A stretch of 64,000 nucleotides of DNA from Actinacidiphila paucisporea. Its GTDB lineage: Bacteria > Actinomycetota > Actinomycetes > Streptomycetales > Streptomycetaceae. The position numbers and the translations under genes are program-made. The notes beneath the pieces are model-generated. The model worked only from the letters and a program-made list of their open reading frames with translations, ran no database searches and was not told the DNA's origin. Within the stretch, counting starts at the first letter, position 1. Each line of letters begins with the position of its first letter. Shown here piece after piece: positions 17,192 through 24,638 of this stretch. The stretch spans positions 52,622-116,621 of the forward strand of contig NZ_FRBI01000025.1 in NCBI RefSeq assembly GCF_900142575.1, in the 5' to 3' direction.

Positions 17192-18199
17192 TCAGGAGGA
17201 CGAGCTGAAGGCCGAGTCGAAGGACGCGGCGGGCGGCTCGATCGCGGCCAGTTCGCGTACGTGCGCGAGCGCGGCGGGCGCCCCCAGCAGCCGGTCCATG
17301 CCGGCGTCCTCCCATTCCACCGAGATCGGCCCGGCGTAACCGATGCTGTTGAGCATCCGGAAGACCGGCTCCCACGGGACGTCGCCGTGCCCGGTCGAGA
17401 CGAAGTCCCAGCCGCGCCGCGGGTCGCCCCACGGCAGGTGCGAGCCGAGCCGCCCGTTCCGCCCGTTCAGCTGCTTGACCGACTCCTTGCAGTCGACGTG
17501 GTAAATGCGGTCCTTGAAGTCGTAGAGGAAACCGACCGGGTCCAGGTCCTGCCACACGAAGTGGCTGGGGTCGAAGTTCAGCCCGAAGGCGGGGCGGTGG
17601 CCGATCGCCTCCAGGGTGCGCACCGTCGTCCAGTAGTCGTACGCGATCTCGCTGGGGTGCACCTCGTGCGCGAAGCGCACCCCGACCTCGTCGAAGACGT
17701 CGAGGATCGGGTTCCAGCGGTCGGCGAAGTCCTGGTAGCCGCGGTCGATCATCTCCGGCGGCACCGGGGGGAACATCGCCACGGTGTGCCAGATCGAGGA
17801 GCCGGTGAAGCCCACCACGGTGTCGACGCCGAAGGCGGCGGCGGCCCGCGCGGTGTTCTTGATCTCCTCGGCGGCCCGGGTGCGCACCCCCTCGGGCTCG
17901 CCGTCGCCCCAGATCCTGGACGGCAGGATGCCCTTGTGCCGCTCGTCGATCGGGTGGTCGCAGACCGCCTGCCCGGTCAGGTGGCAGGAGATGGTCCAGC
18001 ACTTCAGCCCGTGCTTGTCCAGGGTGTCGCGCAGCCGGGGCAGGTAGCCGTCGTCGCTGAGCGCCGCCTCGACGTCGAAGTGGTCGCCCCAGCAGGCGAT
18101 CTCCAGGCCGTCGTAGCCCCACTGCGAGGCCAGCCGGCACACCTCGGTGAAGGGCAGGTCGGCGAACTGGCCGGTGAAGAGGGTGACGGGTCGTGCCAT
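17192..18199 (-). CDS. Sugar phosphate isomerase/epimerase (xylose-isomerase-like TIM barrel)
   Basis: This 335-residue AP-endonuclease-2-fold protein has metal- and substrate-binding segments WGYDGLEIACWGDHFDV, RFAHEVHPSEIAYD, FGLNFDPSHFVWQ, IYHVDCKES and ISVEWEDAGMD. These His, Glu and Asp residues line the barrel mouth in inositol- and sugar-converting isomerases. It is downstream of a Gfo/Idh/MocA oxidoreductase on the same strand, a pairing common in inositol and rare-sugar catabolism. The C-terminus ends in a Ser run. The substrate is not predictable. Confidence 0.87.
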   Translation of the reverse strand: MARPVTLFTGQFADLPFTEVCRLASQWGYDGLEIACWGDHFDVEAALSDDGYLPRLRDTLDKHGLKCWTISCHLTGQAVCDHPIDERHKGILPSRIWGDGEPEGVRTRAAEEIKNTARAAAAFGVDTVVGFTGSSIWHTVAMFPPVPPEMIDRGYQDFADRWNPILDVFDEVGVRFAHEVHPSEIAYDYWTTVRTLEAIGHRPAFGLNFDPSHFVWQDLDPVGFLYDFKDRIYHVDCKESVKQLNGRNGRLGSHLPWGDPRRGWDFVSTGHGDVPWEPVFRMLNSIGYAGPISVEWEDAGMDRLLGAPAALAHVRELAAIEPPAASFDSAFSSSS

Positions 18200-18284
18200 G
18201 TGCGTCCTCCGGTGGCAGGGGGTGGGCGGTCGGGAAGTACGGGATCGGGCGGGGGCTCGCGGCCGGGCGGTGCCCGCGGCGGTT

Positions 18285-19481
18285 TCAGGACCTCGCGCCG
18301 GCGCCCTGCACCGGGATGTGGACGCCCAGCGCCGCCGCGCTGGACTCGACGGCCGCGAGCACCTTCTGCACCTGGAGCCCGTCGCCGAACGAGGGCCGCG
18401 GATCCTGCCCCTGCGCGACGGCCGTCACGAAGTCGCGCACCTGGTGGGTGAAGGTGTGCTCGTAGCCGATCAGGTGGCCCGGCGGCCACCAGGCGTCCAG
18501 ATACGGGTGGGTCGGCTCGGTCACCAGGATGCGCCGGAAACCGGCCGTCGAGGCGTCCTCCGAGCGGTCGTGGAAGGCCAGTTCGTTCATCGACTCGGCG
18601 TCGAAGGCCAGCGAGCCGGCGGAGCCGCTGATCTCGATCCGCATCGCGTTCTTGTGCCCGGTCGCGAAGCGCGTCGCCTCGAACACACCGATCGCGCCGC
18701 CGTCGAAGCGGGCGGTGAAGAGCGCCGCGTCGTCCACCGTCACCGCGCCGCGCTCGCTGCCCGCCGTCCCCGACAGGCCGCTGGAACTGGCCGGCAGCGG
18801 GCGCTCGGTCACGAACGTCTCCAGCACCGCGCCGACCGAGGAGATCCGCTGCCCGGTCAGGTACTGCGCCACGTCGATGCTGTGCGCGCCCAGGTCGCCG
18901 AGCGCGCCGGAGCCCGCCCGGTCCTTGCGCAGCCGCCACGCCAGCGGGAATTCCGGGTCCACCAGCCAGTCCTGCAGATACTGGGCCCGCACCTGGTGGA
19001 TCCTGCCCAGCCTGCCCTGCTCGACCAGCTGCCGGGCCAGCGCGAGCGCCGGCACCCTGCGATAGTTGAAGGCCACCATGGACCGCACCCCGTCGGCCGC
19101 GGCCTTCTGCGCCGCCGCGGCCATCTCCTCGGCCTCGCGCACCGAGTTGGCCAGCGGCTTCTCGCACAGCACGTGCTTGCCCGCGGCCAGCGCGGCCAGC
19201 GCGATCTCGGCGTGGCTGTCCCCGGGCGTACAGATGTCCACCACGTCGATGTCCGGGCGGGCCACCAGCTCGCGCCAGTCGGTCTCGGCGGACTGCCAGC
19301 CGTACCGCTCGGCGGCCTGCTTCACGCGCTCCGCCGACCGGCCGCAGACCGCGGTCATCTCGACCCGCAGCGGCAGCTCGAAGAAGCGGCCCGCGGTGCG
19401 CCACGCGTGCGAATGCGCCGCTCCCATGAAGGCATGGCCTACCATGCCGATCCGCAGGGCCTGCGGTGCTGTCTCCGTCAC
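18285..19481 (-). CDS. Gfo/Idh/MocA-family oxidoreductase
   Basis: This 398-residue protein has the N-terminal Rossmann fold RIGMVGHAFMGAAHSHAW, then AGKHVLCEKPLANS with the conserved EKP, and the C-terminal domain with ALGDLGAHSIDVAQYL. It is the first gene of a two-gene minus-strand unit with the isomerase (about 85 bp apart) and diverges from the ROK repressor. It likely oxidises a sugar or inositol released by the island's glycosidases. Confidence 0.9.
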   Translation of the reverse strand: MTETAPQALRIGMVGHAFMGAAHSHAWRTAGRFFELPLRVEMTAVCGRSAERVKQAAERYGWQSAETDWRELVARPDIDVVDICTPGDSHAEIALAALAAGKHVLCEKPLANSVREAEEMAAAAQKAAADGVRSMVAFNYRRVPALALARQLVEQGRLGRIHQVRAQYLQDWLVDPEFPLAWRLRKDRAGSGALGDLGAHSIDVAQYLTGQRISSVGAVLETFVTERPLPASSSGLSGTAGSERGAVTVDDAALFTARFDGGAIGVFEATRFATGHKNAMRIEISGSAGSLAFDAESMNELAFHDRSEDASTAGFRRILVTEPTHPYLDAWWPPGHLIGYEHTFTHQVRDFVTAVAQGQDPRPSFGDGLQVQKVLAAVESSAAALGVHIPVQGAGARS

Positions 19482-19537
19482 GTGCGTCCTCCTCGGGCGG
19501 CGCTGGGCCGTGAATCGTTATTCATCCGGCATCGACT

Positions 19538-19609
19538 GAAACTCGTGGAGTTGGATAGAACAGTTCGCGAGTTTCTGCCTGAACTTCGTCATAAGTCAAG
19601 GCTCTTGAC
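19538..19609. promoter_or_regulatory. Operator-like repeats between the Gfo oxidoreductase and ROK genes
   Basis: Two perfect inverted repeats occupy this divergent region: GAAACTCG (19538-19545) with CGAGTTTC (19568-19575), and GTCAAG-GCT-CTTGAC (19595-19609). Both lie where a repressor could control the divergent genes; the second contains a TTGACC that could be a -35 box. The ROK protein next door is the likely ligand. Confidence 0.5.
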
Positions 19610-19661
19610 CGGTCCTGACGCAAGAGGGCGCGGCACGCGGGTCCAGCACCCGCGGGCCGAC

Positions 19662-20882
19662 ATGCACACACCCCCGGGGGTAACGATCGACACACCAGTC
19701 AACCTGCGCGAGGTCGGAAGGCTGCGGGTTCTCGAAGCCCTGCACGCCACACAGCGCAGCAGCCGTCCCGAGCTGGTACGGGTCACCGGCCTGTCCCGGG
19801 CCACCGTCTCGTCACTGGTCGCCGATCTCATCGCGGTCGGCCTGGTCACCGAGGAGGAGCCGGACGCCGACGACCCGGAGCCGCGCCGCACCGGGCGCCC
19901 CGCGCAGTCGCTGTCCCTGGTGCCGACCGCCGGCTACGCGATCGGCGCGGACATCGGCCACCAGCACGTACGGGTGAACCTGTGCGACCTGTTCGGCACG
20001 GTGCTGTGGGAGCACTGGGTGGCCAAGGACGTGGACCGCGCGCCCGAGGAGACCCTCGACCTGGTCGCCGTCCTGGTCGGCCGCGCCCTGCAGGAGACCG
20101 GCGTCGCCAGGGCCCGGGTGCTCGGCATCGGCGCGGGCATCGCCTCCCCGGTCGAGAAGGGCAGCGGCGAACTCGGCGCCGAGGGCATCATGCCGGGCTG
20201 GGTCGGGCTGCACCTCACCGAGGAGCTGCGCAAGCGCACCGCACTCCCGGTCCGCGTCACCAACGACGCCAACGCCGGCGCCCTGGCCGAGCTGATGTAC
20301 GGAGCCGGACGGCAGATCGGCGACATGGTCTACGTACGGCTGTCGGCCGGCATCGGCGCCGGCATCGTCAGCAACGGGCAACTGCTGCTGGGCGCGCGCG
20401 GTCTCGCCGGCGAGCTGGGCCACCTGCCGCTCATCGCCGACGGCCTCATCTGCCGGTGCGGCAACCGCGGCTGCCTGGAGACGGTGGCCAGCCCAGTCGC
20501 CATCGCCCGGCTGCTGACGCAGAGCTGGGGCCGCCACGTCGCCGCTCGCGACCTGCCCGGACTGATCAGGCAGCGCAACACCGGCGCCCTGCGGGCCGTC
20601 CGCGACGCCGGCGACGCGGTCGGCCGCGCCCTGTCCACCCTGGTCACGCTGCTCAACCCGCGCCTCATCGTGGTCGGCGGCGACCTCGCCTCGGCCGGCG
20701 AGGACCTGCTCGAACCCCTCCGCGCGGGCGTCCGGCGCCACACCCTGCCCTCCGCCGCGCGGGGCGTCGAGATCGTCACCGGCGGCCTCGGCGACGGCGC
20801 CGAGGTCCGCGGAGCGGCCGGCCTGGTCCTCGCGGGCGCCCCGCACCTGCTGTCGACGACGCCGCCGGTCGAGGTGGCGTGA
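19662..20882 (+). CDS. ROK-family transcriptional repressor
   Basis: This 406-residue NagC/XylR-type regulator has an N-terminal winged helix (SRPELVRVTGLSRATVSSLV). The sugar-kinase-like domain contains IGADIGHQHVRV, VRVTNDANAGALAE, GLAGELGHLPL and the intact zinc motif CRCGNRGCLE. The DxGxT phosphate loop is altered (DIGHQ), fitting a regulator, not a kinase. It diverges from the Gfo/isomerase pair and probably represses it until a sugar binds. No clear ribosome site precedes the ATG. Its 3' end overlaps the convergent VOC gene by 107 bp. Confidence 0.88.
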   Translation: MHTPPGVTIDTPVNLREVGRLRVLEALHATQRSSRPELVRVTGLSRATVSSLVADLIAVGLVTEEEPDADDPEPRRTGRPAQSLSLVPTAGYAIGADIGHQHVRVNLCDLFGTVLWEHWVAKDVDRAPEETLDLVAVLVGRALQETGVARARVLGIGAGIASPVEKGSGELGAEGIMPGWVGLHLTEELRKRTALPVRVTNDANAGALAELMYGAGRQIGDMVYVRLSAGIGAGIVSNGQLLLGARGLAGELGHLPLIADGLICRCGNRGCLETVASPVAIARLLTQSWGRHVAARDLPGLIRQRNTGALRAVRDAGDAVGRALSTLVTLLNPRLIVVGGDLASAGEDLLEPLRAGVRRHTLPSAARGVEIVTGGLGDGAEVRGAAGLVLAGAPHLLSTTPPVEVA

Positions 20883-21660
20883 CACGCCCTAGCCCTGGCT
20901 GGACCCGGGCCAGCAGGGCGAAGGCCGCGCCCTCGGGGCCGGCCAGCGTGGCCGCGGGGCCGTGCGGGCCCGAGTGCGGCGGGGTGAGGACGCGGCTGGC
21001 GAGGCGGGCGGCGGCCGGGACGTCCTCGACGGCGAAGGCCGTCATCCAGTGCGCGCCGCGGTCCCGCGGAAGGTCTGGGCCGACGCCGTGGACGCCGGCC
21101 ACCGCGCGGCCGTCCAGGGTCAGCACGGCGCGGTCGTCGTCGCCCGGCCCCTCCCGCTCCAGCTCGAAGCCGAAGACCATTTCGTAGAACTTGCCGACCA
21201 TCGCCGAGTCGTGCGTCACCAGTTCGCTCCGCGCCACGCTCCCCGGCGCGCCGGTGAGGTCCGCGCCGCCGAACGCCCCGCTCTGCCAGATGCCGAAGAC
21301 GGCGCCGGACGGGTCGACCGCGACCGCCAGCCGGCCGTCCTCGCCGATGTCGAGCGGGCCGATGCCCACCGTGCCGCCGCACTCCCGGACCGACTCCGCG
21401 GCGCGGTCGACGTCGTCGACGGTCAGTATCGTCGTCCACGACACCGGCCGGTCCGCCTCCGGCGCCCCCTCCCCGATGCCGGCGACCCGCAGACCGCCGA
21501 CCACCGCGAGCGCGTACCAGCCGAGCTGCTGGGGGCCCGGGACGAACTCCCAGCCGAACAGCGCCCCGTAGAAGTCCCGGGCCAGGTCGGCCCGGTGCGC
21601 CATCAGACTTGCCCAGCAGGGTGTGCCGGGCTGACGCCGGGACGGTACCTCGGTGTTCAT
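20776..21660 (-). CDS. VOC-family (glyoxalase/bleomycin-resistance-like) protein
   Basis: This 294-residue protein has two tandem VOC domains (about 12-125 and 140-255): PCWASLMAHRADLARDFYGALFGW, cut here to its core RDFYGALFGW, and MVGKFYEMVFGF. Such two-domain proteins in Streptomyces are often annotated as hydroxylases or lyases, but metal ligands and substrate are unclear. An AGGAGAG site precedes the ATG. The last 40 residues are low-complexity Arg/Gly/Pro and are encoded opposite the 3' end of the ROK gene, so the true stop is less certain than the body. Confidence 0.78.
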   Translation of the reverse strand: MNTEVPSRRQPGTPCWASLMAHRADLARDFYGALFGWEFVPGPQQLGWYALAVVGGLRVAGIGEGAPEADRPVSWTTILTVDDVDRAAESVRECGGTVGIGPLDIGEDGRLAVAVDPSGAVFGIWQSGAFGGADLTGAPGSVARSELVTHDSAMVGKFYEMVFGFELEREGPGDDDRAVLTLDGRAVAGVHGVGPDLPRDRGAHWMTAFAVEDVPAAARLASRVLTPPHSGPHGPAATLAGPEGAAFALLARVQPGLGRVTPPRPAASSTAGAGRPRGPGRPLRGPRRRRRGRR

Positions 21661-21797
21661 GCGAACGCTCTCCTCATGGGCAGCCCCGCTGCCTGCCCGG
21701 CTTTCCGCGGGGATTGGCACAGCCGATGGTCGCACCGACGGGAGCGATGGGCGGTGGGCCGCGCCGGGCACAACTGCCGGGCGTCCACAATAGGTCC

Positions 21798-22625
21798 ATG
21801 GAATTCCTCATCTCCGCGGCCGAGCTGGCCGCCGCCCCCGTTCCGCCGGTCCTGCTCGACGTGCGCTACCGGATGGGCGGGCCGTACGGGCAGGGCGAAT
21901 ACGCCAAGGGCCACATCCCCGGGGCGCGTTACGTCGACCTGGACGCCGAGCTGGCCGCGCCGCCGGGAGCCGCGGGGCGGCATCCGCTGCCGGACGCGGG
22001 GGAGTTCGGCGCGGCCATGCGCCGTGCCGGCGTCGGCGCCGACACGGACGTCGTCGTCTACGACGACTGGAACGGCTGGGGCCCGGCCCGCGCCTGGTGG
22101 CTGCTGCGCTGGGCCGGCCACCGCCGGGTCCGGGTGCTCGACGGCGGCCTGGCCGCCTGGCGGGCCGCCGGACAGCCGCTGAGCACGGAGGAACCGCCGC
22201 CGGGCGAGGGCGACTTCGTGCCGCGGCCCGGCGGCATGCCGGTGGTCGACGCGGAGGGCGCCGCCGCGCTGGCCCGCCGCGGGCTGCTGCTCGACGCCCG
22301 CGCGCCCGAGCGCTACCGCGGCGAGGTCGAGCCCATCGACCCGGTCGCCGGCCACATCCCCGGCGCGGTCAACGCGCCCACCACGGCCAACGCCGCTCCG
22401 GACGGCACGTTCCTGCCCGCCGCGGAGCTGGCCGCCCGCTTCACCGCCCTGGGCGCCGACGGCTCGACGGAAGTCGGCGTCTACTGCGGCTCCGGCGTCT
22501 CCGCCGCCCACCAGATCCTCGCCCTCGCCGAGGCCGGGATCCCCGCGGCGCTCTACCCGGGCTCCTGGAGCGAATGGGTCTCCGACCCGTCCCGCCCCGT
22601 CACCACCGGCCCCGCCGGGCCCTGA
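21798..22625 (+). CDS. Sulfurtransferase (tandem rhodanese, SseA-like)
   Basis: This 275-residue protein has two rhodanese domains. The C-terminal domain carries the active-site loop YCGSGVSAAH, where the Cys takes up the sulfane sulfur. The N-terminal domain has VVYDDWNGWGPARAWW with no Cys, the inactive structural copy normal in this family. It transfers sulfur from thiosulfate or 3-mercaptopyruvate to thiols or cyanide in the cytoplasm. ATG 21798 is chosen because homologous sequence begins there. It diverges from the VOC gene and is followed by the 189-bp repeats. Confidence 0.9.
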   Translation: MEFLISAAELAAAPVPPVLLDVRYRMGGPYGQGEYAKGHIPGARYVDLDAELAAPPGAAGRHPLPDAGEFGAAMRRAGVGADTDVVVYDDWNGWGPARAWWLLRWAGHRRVRVLDGGLAAWRAAGQPLSTEEPPPGEGDFVPRPGGMPVVDAEGAAALARRGLLLDARAPERYRGEVEPIDPVAGHIPGAVNAPTTANAAPDGTFLPAAELAARFTALGADGSTEVGVYCGSGVSAAHQILALAEAGIPAALYPGSWSEWVSDPSRPVTTGPAGP

Positions 22626-22631
22626 GCCCCA

Positions 22632-23104
22632 CGGGGCTGTGTCTGATCTGCGGCTGACGCCGCGGGCGCGCGCGTGGCCCGGATCGGCCCGAACAGCCCC
22701 TTCGGGCCGACGACGACCCGCGGCCCCGGTGGTGGGCTGGTCGCGCAGTTCCCCGCGCCCCTGAAAAGGCCCGCCGGGCGCCCGGGCCTCATCCCCGCAG
22801 GAGGGTGCCATCCAGGGGCGCGGGGCTGTGTCTGATCTGCGGCTGACGCCGCGGGCGCGCTCGTGGCCCGGATCGGCCCGAACAGCCCCTTCGGGCCGAC
22901 GACGACCCGCGGCCCCGGTGGTGGGCTGGTCGCGCAGTTCCCCGCGCCCCTGAAAAGGCCCGCCGGGCGCCCGGGCCTCATCCCCGCAGGAGGGTGCCAT
23001 CCAGGGGCGCGGGGCTGTGTCTGATCTGCGGCTGACGCCGCGGGCGCGCTCGTGGCCCGGATCGGCCCGAACAGCCCCTTCGGGCCGATGACGACCCGCG
23101 CCCC
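22632..23104. repeat. 189-bp tandem repeat, about 2.5 copies
   Basis: Nearly identical units begin at 22632, 22821 and 23010 with a 189-bp period; the third copy ends early near 23104. Each unit contains a 10-bp perfect hairpin, TCGGCCCGAA-N7-TTCGGGCCGA. The full units also hold the GCGCAGTTCCCCGCGCCCCT-type sequence that recurs between Streptomyces genes, with its complement CAGGGGCGCGGGG at the junctions. The stretch lies between the rhodanese and sepH stops and holds no credible gene. Any open frames across it are by-products of the repeat. Confidence 0.9.
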
Positions 23105-23174
23105 CGAAAGGCGCCCGCCCGGCAGGGCAGCGGGACCCCCGCCGGGGGATCCGGGAGGGATTCGAGGCAGGAAG

Positions 23175-24254
23175 CTATTCCTGCTTCTTGCGGCGGCTGC
23201 CGAAGACGATCTCGTCCCAGCTGGGGACCGTCGCCCGGCGGCCCGGGCGGACGCCGTCCGCCTCGGCCTGGCGGTCGGTCGTGCCGACCAACCGGTCGCG
23301 GTGGCCCGCGACGGCCCGCGGCATGAGGACGTCGGCGTACGCCGACCCCGCGCTGGCGGCCGGAGCCGCCGTCTCCTGCTCGGCCTCGGCCGCCGGCTCC
23401 GCCGGTACCGGGTCGGGCGGCGCGACCGGCGGTGCGGGCACCACCATGTCGCCGCGGAAGCTCGGCACCGCCTCCAGCAGGCTGGTCAGCGAGTCGCGCT
23501 CGTCCGGCTCGGCGGCGGCGACGACGTCGGCCCGCGCCTCCCTGGTCTCGCGGGCTTCGCGGGGTTCGCGGTCCTGGCGGTCCAACTGCCGGTCGAGCGC
23601 CCGGTCCAGCGGGCGGTCCCTGGGCAGCCGGGCGATCCTCGGCACGAACGGGAAGCTCGGCTCCTGCGCCTGCGACTGGGCCTGCGTGGTCTCGCCGATC
23701 AGCGACCTGGCCTCGTCGTCCACGGCCTGCACCAGCCGGCGCGGCGGGTCGTAGGTCCAGCTCGCCGAGTGCGGCTCACCGGCGACCCGGTAGACCAGCA
23801 GCACCTCCCAGGTGCCGTCGTCGCGCCGCCAGGAGTCCCACAGCACGGTCTCCTTCTCCGCGCCGCGCAGCAGCAGCCGTTCGGCCACCGCCTCGCCCAA
23901 CTGCGGGCCTGTGCTCTCGCCCTGCCGCCTGACCGGGGTCTTCCTGGCCCGCTCGGCCATGAAGGCGCGCTCGGCCAGCACGGGGCCCTCGAACCGGCGT
24001 ACCCGCTCCACCGGGATGCCGGCCATCTGCGCGACCTCCTCGGCGGAGGCACCCGAGCGTATCCGCGCCTGGATGTCGCGGGGCCGCAGATGGCTCTCGA
24101 CCTCGATCTCGATCTGGCCGAGCCTGGCACGGTCGTTGCGGACGGCGGCACGCAGCCGCTCGTCGATGGGGAGCGTGTATTCCGTGCTGTCGGCAGCCTT
24201 GAGCACCAGTCGTGTGCCGTCGTTGCTGACGGCCACGACGCGCAGTTCGGGCAC
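23175..24254 (-). CDS. sepH: Septation protein SepH (DUF3071)
   Basis: This 359-residue protein has the N-terminal DUF3071 domain (PELRVVAVSNDGTRLVL, AEEVAQMAGIPVERVRRFEG with a helix-turn-helix). A long acidic, Gln- and Arg-rich disordered region and a basic C-terminal tail (FGSRRKKQE) follow. SepH of Streptomyces venezuelae promotes sporulation septation by stimulating FtsZ assembly. GTG 24254 is preceded by CGGGAGGTAAC and starts exactly at the conserved domain; longer frames upstream look like leader. It is monocistronic and convergent with the repeats. Confidence 0.92.
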   Translation of the reverse strand: MPELRVVAVSNDGTRLVLKAADSTEYTLPIDERLRAAVRNDRARLGQIEIEVESHLRPRDIQARIRSGASAEEVAQMAGIPVERVRRFEGPVLAERAFMAERARKTPVRRQGESTGPQLGEAVAERLLLRGAEKETVLWDSWRRDDGTWEVLLVYRVAGEPHSASWTYDPPRRLVQAVDDEARSLIGETTQAQSQAQEPSFPFVPRIARLPRDRPLDRALDRQLDRQDREPREARETREARADVVAAAEPDERDSLTSLLEAVPSFRGDMVVPAPPVAPPDPVPAEPAAEAEQETAAPAASAGSAYADVLMPRAVAGHRDRLVGTTDRQAEADGVRPGRRATVPSWDEIVFGSRRKKQE

Positions 24255-24359
24255 GGTTACCTCCCGGGTGGTGCCTGCCGACGTCAGTTGCGTCGCTGCT
24301 CCCGTTGGACGAGTGTGGCCTGCCCGGGTGCAGCGTGCCACAACCTTGCAGAGTTACCC

Positions 24360-24388
24360 GGCGTGTCGGCACTGCCTGGTGACACGCC
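24360..24388. promoter_or_regulatory. Palindrome upstream of sepH
   Basis: GGCGTGTC (24360-24367) and GACACGCC (24381-24388) form a perfect 8-bp inverted repeat with a 13-bp spacer, about 110 bp upstream of the sepH start. The whole gap 24255-24638 contains no gene; no convincing -35/-10 pair was found in it. Confidence 0.35.
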
Positions 24389-24638
24389 GTTATGGGACGG
24401 TGGTCGATTGGCCACTGAGTGTGACCGATCTCCGCACACCGGGACGAGTGCCGTCAGGCTCCCCTCCCGTTCGTCCGGGCGACCGGACGGGCAGCCGGGA
24501 GCACGGATTCGTCACGGTACTCCATTTGGGCCAGCGGGGGGCGGCTGCCGCGCCGCTGAATGTGGTGTATGGAGCGGGGAGTTGGGTGACCCGGCTCACT
24601 CGTTCGTGGCACGCGCCGGGGGCAAAAAGGGCGAAGGC

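Noticed and set aside
22553..23000. Long open frames on both strands across the 189-bp repeats
   Set aside because: They consist of the same translated repeat, have no ribosome sites, and 189 is a multiple of three, so frames stay open by arithmetic.
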